Shown here piece after piece: positions 48,121 through 59,937 of a stretch of 64,000 nt of DNA (position 1 is the first letter of the stretch; every line of letters begins with the position of its first letter). Source of the DNA: Leptidea sinapis (lineage: Eukaryota > Arthropoda > Insecta > Lepidoptera > Pieridae); the NCBI RefSeq assembly GCF_905404315.1, contig NC_066272.1, forward strand, positions 9,920,001 to 9,984,000, in the 5' to 3' direction. A program made the translations under genes and the position numbers. The notes beneath the pieces are model-generated. The model saw only the letters and a program-made list of their open reading frames with translations. It had not been told where the DNA came from and did no database searches.

Positions 48121-50024
48121 TTGGCAACCGATTTCAGAAAGTGTTATATATGTTTCTTATTTAAGCTTAGCTTATCTTATTTTCGAATTCGAAAGTTTCT
48201 CGCATATTAGTAAAAGATTGATCTCACAATTGATTCGAATTTAAATATTCAATTTTATTTTGGATTTTAATTAAAACTACATCTATTATTATACTTCAAT
48301 AAGAAAAATAATTAAAAGCATTAAACTTAACCCAATCATAATCGAAAAGACAGGGAAACCGCAGGGAACTAAACTAGGTGGAAAAAGTTTTTCAATCGTC
48401 ATTCATTTTGTGTATGAGTAGACCTAGCGCCTAAATTTTTGTAGTAGCAAATTTTATCGAAATGAAATATGCTGTTGTATTAATAAGGATTACAATATTT
48501 CAATTTTGTATATTAAAATCAATTTTCTTGTTACGAATATTAAGAACACTGGCTATTATTCCGATTTTATGACTCATTATTAAATAAGAATCTAAAATTT
48601 AGGTTCCGTTAGATTCTTATATTGTGATATCAGAAAGCAGGGGTGATACTTTTTTCTTGAAACAGTAGGTTTACGTACAAGTTCTAAAAAAACATACTTT
48701 TTATTTTTATACTGTAGATAAATTAAAATGATATCTTTGCACAACCTATTTCATTCGAATATCTATCGCTGGTATTTCAACTTTAATATGACATGGCGTC
48801 CTCAGAAACACAAAAGGATATATATCCTTGAAAGCTGGCAGTGTTCTGATGATACGCCAATGTTTTTAACGACAGTTCTCAGAGACAGAATAAATGATAA
48901 ATTGAATGTAAATAAACGATATTTTGAATCTTAATTTAGTATAATTCATAATTAATGCGTCAGGGGTTCATTTATCCGAATTTCTGTATCGGAGATAGAA
49001 TAATGGCTCAGCTACATTATGCTAGGAAAGCGCTTATTGTGAATTCAAATAATTTCATTAAAATTAGCTGAAAACATGATTTAAATTTTCTATCATTTTG
49101 TAAACCGTCGTAACGTGATTTTCCAGCAGCTTCACTTTACGACTTTTTCAGAAATAGATCTCCCCTAAATTTTTTTACTAAACTTCTCTTTTCTTTTATT
49201 CAATTCTTGCAGCACAGTTATAACTTACCGACTTACTTCATTTATCCCTTTATGTCCACAACTTTGTACAATGGAAACAATAGTAATACGTTGTGCAATA
49301 GAATTTGACGTTTTTTTAAAAATACGGGTGTTAATGATCATACAATGTTCACACTTTTATGTGACACGCATTCATCTCGTTCAAGATCCGAACAAGACCG
49401 ATCATTAGCGGAAACATCCGATGCTGGTATTGATGTACGCGCCATTTTCCTAAGCACCCAAGTTCCTCAAAAATTATAAATATTAATAAATTTTGAATCT
49501 TCTTATTAGTATTAACATATTACTATTTTGTCCCATAATATTTAATAGTGTTTTAAATACAATAGCAGTAAATGTTATTGTACATTGTTCAGCTAGAGAG
49601 AAAGGCAACAAATCTAATGAGGGTGCACCATGGGTGCACTTAGAAATCGCATTTCCCCCCGAGTGATACATATAAATACACTGACGAGGATTTTTTTTAG
49701 TTTGAGAAAGTAAATTATAAAATATCTTAGATCATTTATACGTCTAGATAGACAATGAACGCTGTGAAAACATCGAAAAAAATAGACTTTAAAATTAACA
49801 TTTATTTTGAGCAATTCACGCACACAAAGTGTCATACAAATCGCAAGTGTAAGATGTAGCTTCTCACGCACACTAAACTAATATTCCTGGCCTATTAGGA
49901 CCTAATAATAATTGTATTGGCAAGTCATGAACACATTTTAATATCTCAAGTATGATTGTTGATTAAGTACCGTGATTGGTGTTGGTTAGTTGCTTTCAAT
50001 ATAATATTTGTTTATGCTAAGTAA
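48121..50024. other. AT-rich stretch, nothing recognised
   Basis: No exon with paired splice sites and no shared repeat was found. Frames at 48728 and 49483-49871 are unsupported. Confidence 0.45.
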
Positions 50025-50910
50025 TCATCGCCGCCCACATTCTCTTACAACACCAGAGGAATCACAGTATATACTAATATAGTACAAGCATGTCGGATCG
50101 TCCTGGAAACACCGCACAAGGAAGCTCATTCTACAGTTTGGTTGTACGTTGAAGAAACTTCCTTCAAAACCGCATCCAGCGGAAAGCCACGCATCCAGAT
50201 GGTGGGAAAGACAACGTAATTTGTGGCATGTCTTGCGAAGGTGAAATCTGGCGAAAGGAATTAGGTCCAACAGCTCTTTGCAACACTCCCCGTGATAAAT
50301 GCGGTAGAAGACACAAAATGAAGCGATGTCTCTCACGGCCGTTTCCAATATTCAGTCTATCTCCGGTTGTGGCCTACTTGAGACAAAAATCGTAACAATA
50401 GTTGCCTTTTCTGTCCGAATAAACTTATCGACGGTAACTCACCTTATCCGTACACGCTGTCTGTCAATGGGAGGACGTATTTCTTACCAGCGATAGAAGT
50501 TAGTATGGAAATTATAATTTACGCGGCCCAATATAAGGCGATAAGAGTGACTTATCGGGTATATTGGGACAGCTTCAGATTATTGACAGCTAATTACTGA
50601 CAGTAGAAGGTAGTAATTTATCTCTATTTGTATAAGATAGTATATTGGGAACGGCCGTGATCTAACGCAAGTAACGCCAAGTGATCTAGCCGTTCACAGA
50701 GCACTGGGTCGGACAGGAGATCTGTAGTAGTGGGCTTTGAGATGACATTAAGCTGTAGCCTTGAAGGTCCAAAAGTCGTAATCGTCCTCGAATATTGGAG
50801 ACAGCAACTGATTTTACATAGTGTCCGTGCAAGGCGAGTCTTTTTGGAACTGTGCGACGCGACGTGGATGCGAGGAAAATTTTATATTTGGTACTAACTG
50901 GAAGCAAAAC
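50025..50910 (-). pseudogene. CR1/Jockey-type LINE fragment split by a MITE
   Basis: On the minus strand an upstream part codes the region ending at a CERLDHLALLAL-like piece (about 50700-50670). The MITE at 50336-50657 intervenes, and the frame resumes RDIASFCVFYRIYHGECCKE, LLDLIPFARFHL, SHHLDAWLS. The order equals the uninterrupted copy at 1.45-1.67 kb, so one LINE copy was hit by the MITE after it had inserted. Confidence 0.7.
50336..50657 (-). mobile_element. MITE, CGGCCGTTCCCAATAT family, copy 4, inside a LINE
   Basis: Inverted copy of 322 bp lying within the CR1-type LINE fragment at 50.0-50.9 kb. Flanks read TCA and TGA, so a TWA duplication is not preserved here. Confidence 0.75.
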
Positions 50911-50944
50911 TCTGTTGCTGCTTTAATCATGCCTGGTGAACGAA

Positions 50945-51135
50945 TCTTAAATTCATTTCAATTTCAAATATTTTTATTCAAAATAGGATTTAAAATTACT
51001 TATTCAACGTCATAAACATTCGAAATAATGTGCCTCAGACCTGAGAAGAAACGGTTGCAAGAAACTCAGCGGGCTGTTTTTCCTCATTTTCAATACACTT
51101 CTATGGGAAATGTTTTAACTTCAATAGCTATTGAA
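50945..51135 (-). repeat. CR1-like LINE 3' UTR tail
   Basis: The plus strand reads TTTCAAATATTTTTATTCAA, CTCAGACCTGAGAAGAAACG and AACTCAGCGGGCTG, the same tail as at 27.66 kb. It lies about 350 bp downstream of the Mlc1 poly(A) signals. Confidence 0.55.
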
Positions 51136-51477
51136 GTTAAAACCACAGCTAGCTACCACATGGGTAAGCCCAAACTCAGCGATTTTACCTAATCTTTTCT
51201 CATTAAGATATTTCACGATGCACTGGGGGGTCTGTACCTATTGTAAGGAATAAAATTTCTAACTCCGCGCGCTTTATATGCTTAATAGGTAGATAATTAT
51301 TTATTTTGCAGATAATGTACTTAATTATTTTAATTTATTATTTTAAAACATTTGATACAACATTTCTAATAACCTAATTATTTTTATACAAATAATATGG
51401 TTTAGATACAGGTAAAATAAAATGCCAGTAAGTAAAATATAGTGTGGCCCTAGTAACAATATGGAACGGTTCAACAG

Positions 51478-51707
51478 TTTATTATAAAATAGCTTTGGTT
51501 TTTTATGTTTTTTTTATTTTGTAATTATAAACTTAATAAATAATAAATTATAAGACGTACAATGTTTAACAGTTCTTGATATTTAATGTTAATTATGTAC
51601 ATTGATGGATCTTTTACAGAATATTTTGACGTATAAAAAAGGATTGTCCGTATGTAATGGTGTTGAGTACGGTAATTGTTGTCTCGGGTTGGTCGTCATA
51701 GATGAGC
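51478..51707 (-). other. Mlc1: Mlc1 3' UTR with poly(A) signals
   Basis: After the TAA at 51710-51708 the minus strand has AATAAA hexamers at 51518-51513 and 51483-51478, giving a 3' UTR of about 190-230 nt. No further coding signal was seen here. Confidence 0.45.
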
Positions 51708-54700
51708 TTAACCCTGCGCAGGCGCCGCTTCTGCCGCACCTTCAGGCTTCCAACCAGCAACCACTTTTTTAAGGAAAGCTGCAAACATAAACAAAATATT
51801 ATTATACTTTCATACGAAAATAAAATATTTTGCGAGTCCTACCACCATATAAAAATAACAATATTAAAGACAAAAACAAGTTTATAAATACACTCATAGC
51901 TTTTTCTTGGTATAACAGATTCAGTGTTTTCAATGATTTTAAATTTTCTTCAATATGAACAAGAATTACTACAATGGTATATTTAGAACTTCCGTCTTGA
52001 TAAGCACAGATTAACTACAGTACTTCCTTCAGTATATTTCTTCGTTTATTATAGACCTTTCTTCATCGCGTATTTACTTCAGCGCTACAATGAAATTTGA
52101 CAGCGCTGATTCCACACATTCTAGAACTTCAGAAATCATCACTGGAGTAGCAGTCGTCTACGGGAACAATGACAAGAGAAAGGCGCTCAAGATTTCACAC
52201 TGCATAATTGAATACAATTGAAGCTGATTCTAAAAATATCAACATTGAAAGCGATATTTACCTGTTGATACTCAATCTGTATGAACGACACTATTTCGTT
52301 ATTTTATGTATCTGCTCACAATACCATAATACTTCTAGCGTCGCCTTTAAGTGAGGACTTAAAACTATTTATTAGGTGAAATTTTCTTTAGATGCGTGCG
52401 TAAGCCACGTCCACACACACAGAACGATAGCGAACGACTTTTTTTCCACTCGCCGCGCTACGCAACGCTTTCAGTTCATTGCTTTTTGGCGCCATTTTAG
52501 TTTAATGTAGAGTCTTAAGCGATTTTTGGCGAAAGAAAAATCTTATAAGTTCGTGTAACCGATATTCTCGAAAGATTTAAGATTATAGTCCCATCCCTAT
52601 TCATTCGGCTGCTAGAAGTAATACGGGTGATAAATCTTTTTTGGACTTTTAATTAACTGATTGCATTTGTAAAATGATTTAAATTTTCACAGCATGTCAT
52701 TCATCTTCTATTATTTTGAATAACTCGTCATTCCAGATTGAGAATCTACCTGAATGCTGCAAGAAAGCTGATAAGCACACAACGGGACACGTTTACAAAA
52801 GCCCATTTAAAAGCGTAATCGATGTCTTTGATAACGTATAACTTACGATCTTATAACTAAAGAGACGACAAGTACGGTCCTTACGCCATCACCTTTTTCA
52901 GGAATGCTGTAAATGTATAATATTATATAGCACACGCACAAACAATAGTGTAAGCATCTGTCTTATTGATGCTCGGGTGTGTGGACTGTCATGTGTATGT
53001 AATGCTTAGAATGCCGTTCCTATAGATGATAGAGACCCCACAATGAATGAAAATATAAAGAAAGATATATTCAAGGATGTGTCGTTGGGCATTTATGATT
53101 CCTCACTAGATGCCATGTATTTTAAAGAGAGCTTTAATTTTGATAGTCAAATTCGGACAAGTTATAGAGGCTCACATCGAATGTATAAATAACTAGTAAT
53201 GGCATAGTTTCTATTTCATATAAAAGGCAGACAAGGTGTTTGATTTTAACCTACTGAAGTTTTGGTATATTTCTGTCTATAGCCTGAATTCTGACTGTTG
53301 TTAAGATAGTTTGTAAAGAAAAAATGTTCATAGCAGAACTTTCCACTATTTGTGTGTTTTGATAGTGAAGATACATTCCTCCAGGGTTCTGAACTATAAG
53401 ATGACTATAATATTTATATTTGTAAAAATAATTTTAAGCATACATGTGTAGTGTGTACAAACAAAATAAAACATAACAAGTCTCAGCACTATGAGACTTA
53501 TAGAGGTCACACAAAGTAAAACCACAACAGTAGAGTATGGCTTATAAAAATATAAGATTTACAAGATGAGGCTAAATACTTAATATACATTAACCAAACA
53601 GTTCAAACAGATTCATCTTCTAATATGAATCTTGAATACAATACAAATTCAAATTCTAAATTACTTTAAAATACTTCAAACTACAGAATCAGTCTCTCAA
53701 ATATTATACAGCAAACGATAAAACATAATGCATATCGTGCTAAACAAATTGTCAATCACGTATAGTCATCATTCTCTTCCTTACAATACTACATCAGTCA
53801 ATTCAATTGTGAACGACGTGTACGTAGCATTAGTAAGTAAAAGAGACAATGCTCTACGAAGCTGAAATTTTTCTCACCCCAAAGCCCGATATGCTTTATT
53901 TATTGTTTACTGAGTTGAAGATACTTACATGCATAAGGGATCATGCCATCCTCATCTTCGGCATCCATGCAGTCCTTTGTGATTTCTGCTGCTTCCTCGT
54001 CGGAAAGTTTTTCACCTATGCAATGAAAAAAGAGATTGATTTTGTTATTTTAAAATCTATATTTGGGAAATTTAGCGGCTACCCAAGTATTATTACGATC
54101 ATATCAAGTAGGCCAATTAGCAATTACATTTTGACTTATTTTCTAGAACAATATCGAAGAATAAGTCCAATGTCACTTTTCTTATAGCCTCTCTACAGTT
54201 AAGGGGGAGGAAACTTAACTATTCATGTCAAGATTTATAAAACTCATCGATTCCTCACGACGGTGTCATTTGAAGGAATCTGCAACAAACTGAAGTTTAT
54301 AGTCAGTTGTTGTTGAAATATTATTGCTTAAATATTACAATTGTCTCTTTATAAATTTATGTATTTCGTCCTAAGCTTTTCTATAAACAATTTATTATTC
54401 TATAGTTGAAGGTCAAATAAAAATAAAACACATTTTATCATTTAATTTCTTGAATTACAAAACTGGTGTTACGTGGTGAAGTGTACGTAGGTTTTCCAAC
54501 CAATCAAAATACAAAATGATAATTTTTTTCAAATAAATGTTGTAAAGAATGTTAATTAACATTTGATATTAAAATTTAAACTTTTTGTGCAATAACCAAC
54601 CGTACAAATAGTATCAATCTAAAAGAAAATTTATTAGTCATATTGTTACTTTGTCACGGCCAATACTAGCCACTATCTGGATAAATCTTACAGCGACATG

Positions 54701-57700
54701 GGCAGAAGTGAGGCTATAAACATACGCTAAATTTAATGCTAAAGTTTGGAGAAGTTTCCCAGGGAGCGCAATATAATAACAACGTAATCTTCGAGAAAAG
54801 CAAATACTCATAACATATTTATAAAGTAATAGGTATAGCAGCTAACGTAACACAAACCTAGGGCAAGAAGTGTGTGTGTGAGCTCAGCACCAAGCATCAG
54901 ACCATTTTCACTCTTGTCGTACAGTTTCAAACATTCTAAGAAATCTTCGTAGCAGCCTTGGTCCTTGTCTTTCTTGCACTGCGCGTAGATGGGAAGGAAC
55001 TCCTCAACCTATAGATTACAAATTCCTGTTAGTTCTATATCTGCAAAGGGATCATCATAAAATGAATTAATTATTTTTCCGTTTTCATGCTGAAAACTGT
55101 TTTCAATTATTCATATTTTCATTTATGTATCTAAATAGATTCCTTGCCACCAAAGTTGCAGAACAATCGGCAACAGAGTGGGCTTAGTTTAATGGTTGTT
55201 ACATTTGTAATTCTTCTTTAATGAAACTTGTAAGTGTTCACAGGTGGAAGGGGAGACAGATGAGTACACCACGGCGATTTCTCTGACGCCAAGCAGTATC
55301 TTGCCAGCACAATATCGGTTTGAAGGCCGATGTAGCAAAAGAAGTTAGACTACTAAGACTTAACGCCTTCTGTATCAAACTGATAAGCCTAATGGCCTCG
55401 TCGCCGTGAGTTTGTGTTTTTGAACCGCAGAACATTATATTTTGTACGGCCGACGCTCCCTAACCATCAGGCAAAAGTTTTGCTTGTCTGGTAAGTTCTT
55501 CTCATAAATATCTGAGACGTATGCAGCAAATACAGCCTTGTTTTTATTAGCCTGTATTAAAATAATATAATAAATAGCATAAAATATAAATAGTTATAGT
55601 TTATTTTAGGAGACTAATCACTGTTCTATTTAGAATCATTAGTACTAAAGTAGCAAACTATTAACAATTTTTTCGTGTTTTTAAAGTATTAACCCTCACT
55701 TCTAAGATTAATAAACAAATAAAATTTGAAAACAAAATTTTATGAACGATGCGGGACTCGAACCCACGGCCTCTCGCGTTCCGAGCGACTGCTCTGCCAA
55801 CTGAGCTAACCGTTCGAGAGGCGTGTCGTCATAAAATCTTGTTTGCTTTGTTCAACTCTCAGGTTGTGGCTTCATCTACAGGATCTACTATACAGTTTAT
55901 AACCTGCTCAACCCCAATATTTGCATATTAAGAAATTGACTTGAGATGCCGCTCTTGTAAATCTAAACGTTTTTAAAGTGATAACCCTCACTTCTAGGAT
56001 TAATACACAAATAATAATTATAATTAATTTTTTGATATATACAAGATTTTATGACGACACGTCACTCGAACGGGTAGCTCAGTTGGCAGAGCACTCGCAC
56101 GGAACGCGATGGGCTGTGGGTTCGAGTCCCGCATTGCTTATTAAATTTTTTTTTCAAATTTTAGACTAATAACTGTTAAGACTGATCACAGTATGAATCA
56201 ACCACAGTAGGAAGGTGTAATTGTTTTTTTTTTTATAATTTATAAAAATTACCGAGAGTTGCTTCTCGCCCTTCTTCTTTGTGCCACCGAGTTTCTCGAT
56301 GGTTGCCAATGTGGGGTTGGAGTTGAGTGCCCTCAGCACATCTCCAAGGTTGAAGGCGTCGATTTTGCCGCTTCCGTCAAAATCGTAGATGGAGAAGGCG
56401 AAAGATGCCCCTGTGTTATTAATGAGATGGAACCAATTAAAATAGAACACTATAAAAAATTGTGTTAGTATTAGCCACTGACCTGTATAAATGGACAGGC
56501 TCTTCCAATGTTAGACAGCAATTTATTTGTGCCTATTTGAAGTGCCGCTCGCGAGCGTCCAGAGAACTAATTTTGACGTATAATACAAATGGCTGCGAAG
56601 GAACGTACAATACTCTGAAGTATTTTTGCATTTTGAATTAACTTCGGTCGTTTTCCGTGCTATTATATATACTACTACTACTACGTACTATAACGTAATA
56701 AAAAAAATTCCTATCGATGTTTGCTTAGCTAAGATTGTCAATACTGGTTTTAGTACCGCAGACTCTCGCTACATGGCCAACAGCGCCAAAATGGCGAATA
56801 TCAAATAGGCACAAAAGCACATGACAGCCGCCAGTCCAGTGGTAAATAGTAGAGGTCAGTGGGATTAGTACATACTAGGGATGGATAGTTACGTATTAAG
56901 AATTAGTAATGTAGTCTGTAAGTCTGATGAAGTAAGAATAATTATTTTTCTGCTTACGTTGGTATAGATAGGAATTGAGATTTATTAATTGTACAGTTAT
57001 GCAGATTAAAGAACTCCTTCGTGAGTTGAATTGATCATTTAAGAAACACTATTATTAATTTATTTTAAGCATAATGCTATCTTCCTACTTGTTAGTATGT
57101 TTGTTTAAATTCAAATTCAAATTCAAAAACACTTTATTCATGTAGGTCGTTGAAATAACATTTATGAATGTCAAAAAAAAAACAATTGTTTCTTATTGAA
57201 TTTATCGTAAAGGGTTGAGCTAATGAGAAGAAGTAGCAATAAACTCATTGCCACTCTTTTAAGTCAAGATTTACATTTTAATTGTTTTTCCAAGCATTTG
57301 AATTACAATATATGCAAAGTGACGCAACAAAAATACTCAAATGTCAAAAACTGAAAGTCTTACACGAGTAAGTCAATAAAAGAAACTGTGTTATAAATAA
57401 TTATAATACTACATAAATTAATATTAACTATTCATAGGTATTGTTATCACTATCAGCAATCGATATAAATACTAAATCTTACATTTTTAATTTTTGAAGC
57501 GATTTTATGTGTTTCATTCAATGTTATTCTAACATACCTATAGGTATACCTGCGTTCTTTAACGATTATATTATAGAAGATTTATTATGATTAGAGTATC
57601 TGCAGAGTTCATTTACTGAATTGTTAAATTTTATTTTCGTTGTTTCCTTAGATTAAGGATTGGTTTCTGCTGCATTTCAACTAGATACCGCAGGCAAGTC

Positions 57701-59294
57701 ACAAAGTGCGGCAACTCTTGTGTCTCAAACAATGTGTGACGTTGTCGTGTCACATGTTCTGTTAAACTTTGCTAATAGTTAAACTAAAATGGGGGGTGCG
57801 TACTTTGTAAGAATATACTACAAGAAATAAGAAAGACAATGGGATCACATATCAACAGTAAGTATTTTGGATTTTATTAATTACAATGTTAAAAAAATAC
57901 GAAGTGTTTGTTACAAAATTTTAAAGATGCCATTGAGTGTCAAGATGCCACGCACACAAGCATCTAATAGTTACCGTAATAAAAAGCAGTCCTTATTCTA
58001 ATAGTGTTTCATTACAATGAAAAACAAACTAACCTAAAATAAAGAACTATTGTTTCACAAAAATACGATTGTAAAACATTCTCGTCCATTCCCAAAATCA
58101 TAAAAAAATGTTAACATAATATTTTTTAAAAGGGCAATTGGTGATAGGCAGTCCGCGGTTCATTACTCTTTTGACATTTAAGGTGTGAATATCAGATGTT
58201 CAGCATTATTCTCAACTGCCAACCCAAAATGAGTCAACATTTAAAATTAGAATTACTGTAGGTGCCATGTTGGCATTAAAAAAAATCAGAAAAACTGCGA
58301 TATTATTACGATAAACCATCATTTAATTTATTAAATGCTGTTTGTTATTTGAATCAGTTGAACGTATTTCCTCTTGACCTTGTTAATTAAATTATTGAGA
58401 ATGCTTTTTTTATTTCAAGACCGGAACCAATTTGGTATTTTCATTGTTTATAAATAGGTTGACGGCGCTCGCAGCTATGAAACTTGAGTGGAGTTTCTCG
58501 GTTTGGGCGGATGATTGGGCGACTGGGCGGTACAAGACGTGACGCAAGAGGATAATTTTGGAACGCAGCGACGCATTGTAGTGAACGGTTTGTAGCGACG
58601 TTGGCCATTTATGAGAAGCGATCGTGAATGAGCTAATCTTAGAATAAAAGTCCGCTGCGTTATGTAAGGTTTATCAGAAAACTCAAACTTCATGTAAACG
58701 CAAGAGATATTAATTTGATAATTAATTTAGTTTATTGTTTCATGATATTGTTTATTATTATTATACTGGCCTTAGTCTTTAGCTAATCTTATCAAGCAAA
58801 TACTGTACATAAATAAAATAATATTTAAACTGTGTTAAGCTATATGTTAGTAGTTATTAAACTTTAGTACTGGGTATATATTTCACAACACTGTTATAAC
58901 AATTATGTAAAGGGGTTAAAATCATTAATATGTTTAAGTGTAAAACTATAAACTCATCACCAATACTTACTTTCGATGTCGTTTTTGCTGAGGTCGCTCT
59001 GAAAACAACCAAAAAGATTTCTATATTTTGCATATAAACATAGTGTTTTCAGTGTAATTCTATATGTACGAAGTATTCTTCATAATGCGATAGTGTGTGT
59101 TAATTATTTCAGTGTATGGTGAATCTTGTCGGCGCACCTTCCCCGGGTCTGCACATCACTATGGTTGCCGTCGAATCTGACGCTGTCATAAGCGTTTTAT
59201 CGATCAACAGAGATATAGGAACCACGATATTATGTACACTAGAACAGTCCATTTCACAAACTCCTCGTCACTATTTCACTGGATGACTCACCAT
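51708..59294 (-). CDS. Mlc1: Myosin alkali (essential) light chain, six exons spliced, 165 aa
   Basis: Essential light chain of muscle myosin II; it binds the lever-arm IQ motif of the heavy chain in the sarcomere. Exons read on the minus strand: 59294-59292 (ATG only, context CAAAATG then GTGAGT), 58998-58971, 56410-56253, 55008-54858, 54015-53929 and 51778-51708. All junctions are GT/AG and frame is kept (28, 158, 151, 87 and 71 nt after the ATG). Exon 2 gives SDLSKNDIE and exon 3 starts RASFAFSIYDF, then GKIDAFNLGD and NPTLATIEKLGGTKKK, typical of insect alkali light chains. Residues 94-105 form an EF-hand-like loop (D94, S96, N98, E105). The first loop, from D20, is degenerate, as is usual in this family. 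The tail after PYA is SFLKKVVAGWKPEG plus an Ala-rich end, stop TAA. Introns carry many repeats. Family identity is firm; the choice of 3' exon is the least certain part. Confidence 0.93.
52697..52767 (-). CDS. Mlc1: Candidate alternative terminal exon of Mlc1
   Basis: Within the last Mlc1 intron the minus strand has an acceptor GTGTGCTTATCAG ending at 52768. Joined to the upstream split codon (T), it reads S-F-L, then QHSGRFSIWNDELFKIIEDE and a TGA at 52699-52697. The annotated last exon also starts S-F-L and also has 71 coding nt, so either choice gives 165 residues. Alternative C-terminal exons of the alkali light chain are known in Drosophila. The amino acids after SFL do not resemble the known tail, and the start CTTTCTTGCAG can itself look like an acceptor, so chance is quite possible. 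Confidence 0.28.
55238..55500 (+). repeat. Diverged R300-like repeat in an Mlc1 intron
   Basis: It shares the layout of R300 (CACCACGGCG, then GACGCCAAGCAGTA, GGTTTGAAGGCCGATGTAGC, and an end near CATCAGGC) but with a different middle. Probably a related family. Confidence 0.4.
55675..55880 (-). repeat. tRNA-like cassette repeat, copy 4, in Mlc1 intron 3
   Basis: Left flank TTTTTAAAGTATTAACCCTC. The cassette on the minus strand has TAGCTCAGTTGGCAGAGCAG and GTGGGTTCGAGTCCCGC. Right part TCATAAAATCTTGTTTGC and CTCTCAGGTTGTGGCTTC. Confidence 0.6.
55968..56160 (+). repeat. tRNA-like cassette repeat, copy 5, cassette inverted
   Basis: The same left flank as copy 4 (GTTTTTAAAGTGATAACCCT, CACTTCTAGGATTAATACAC) is followed by the cassette in the opposite orientation. 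It runs from CAAGATTTTATGACGACACG, GGGTAGCTCAGTTGGCAGAG and GTGGGTTCGAGTCCCGCAT to a decayed inverse of the left arm. Confidence 0.6.
56476..56861 (-). mobile_element. Non-autonomous element with CACTGACCT ends, copy 2, in Mlc1 intron 2
   Basis: Ends CACTGACCT and inverted CACTGACCT. Internal GAGCGTCCAGAGAACTAATT and GCGCCAAAATGGCGAATATC match copy 1 in reverse. Length 386 bp. Flanking bases are partly alike (GTATTAGC, GGATTAGT), suggesting but not proving an 8-bp duplication. Confidence 0.6.
57110..57310 (-). repeat. Non-LTR 3' UTR tail inside an Mlc1 intron
   Basis: It starts with AAATTCAAATTCAAATTC and contains GGGTTGAGCTAATGAGAAGA, the inverse of the tail at 16.57-16.74 kb. It lies in intron 2 of Mlc1, in the same orientation as the gene. 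Confidence 0.5.
57648..57998 (+). repeat. 350-bp direct repeat, copy 1, in Mlc1 intron 2
   Basis: TTAGATTAAGGATTGGT, AGATACCGCAGGC, CAATGTGTGACGTTG, CACATGTTCTGTTAAACTTT, CAGTAAGTATTTTG and CACACAAGCATCTAATAGTT occur in the same order at 63584-63957. No protein-like frame is shared. Confidence 0.6.
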
Positions 59295-59425
59295 TTTGTG
59301 TGGTGTTAGTTGGTTCCCTCCCGGTCTTCACTGGCAGACGTTCCGACAAGAAGTGGGGCTCGGGAATATTTTGCCTCACTGTTTTAACTCACTGAGGTGG
59401 CGCTCGCCTATGGATATTTGAGATT
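59295..59425 (-). promoter_or_regulatory. Mlc1: Mlc1 5' UTR and candidate core promoter
   Basis: Upstream of the ATG the minus strand reads about 100 nt of leader to a TCAGT arthropod initiator at 59395-59391. About 26 nt further upstream is an AT motif, AAATATCC (59419-59412), that could serve as a weak TATA element. Spacing fits a focused insect promoter. This is inferred from motifs only; the transcription start is not proven. Confidence 0.4.
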
Positions 59426-59937
59426 GAGCCCAGGAGGTTTCCAATGTTCTATTTTCGGAGGAGATGAACCATGCCCACGGCATTCTCAGACGCGTTCGTC
59501 CCGTGCGAGAACGGGACGAAACACTTCTCACAAATCACACGTAAAGAGCCGATGTGCCACGGGGAAATCTACATTTACGAGAAACTATTTAGATCGTATC
59601 TATGTCAGATAGGTAACAATATATAAGGTGCGAATACATACCTACCCATACATTTAAATTTATTTGTAGTAGTTTGCTACTTCAATTACCTGTATATTTA
59701 TAAGGTGCAAGTTATTTTTATTTTATGGGAAACCGTAACTGAAATCCCCACATGTAGGAGACACGTGCACACGAACACCCTTATAATTCCCACACCCCTG
59801 GAGATGTGATGGTTGAGGCAAACCATAGACATTAATCATAGTTAGCTGGAGTTACACTCTACTAAAATCACGTCCTCAAGACCTGTAGACCTTAATAGGT
59901 GGAGAATAATAATAATGGTAATTGCAGGTGATCTTTT

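Noticed and set aside
52740..52764. Alternative acceptor CTTTCTTGCAG giving a three-codon Mlc1 tail (S-F-R-stop)
   Set aside because: The resulting tail is too short for the family; the acceptor 11 nt upstream gives a full-length tail instead.
55238..55435. 65-codon minus-strand frame within Mlc1 intron 3
   Set aside because: It overlaps an R300-like repeat and has no splice sites in phase with Mlc1.
56060..56150. Possible real tRNA gene with good A and B boxes
   Set aside because: Anticodon loop ACGGAAC lacks U33, the stem is mismatched, acceptor ends do not pair, and the block is one of five repeat copies.
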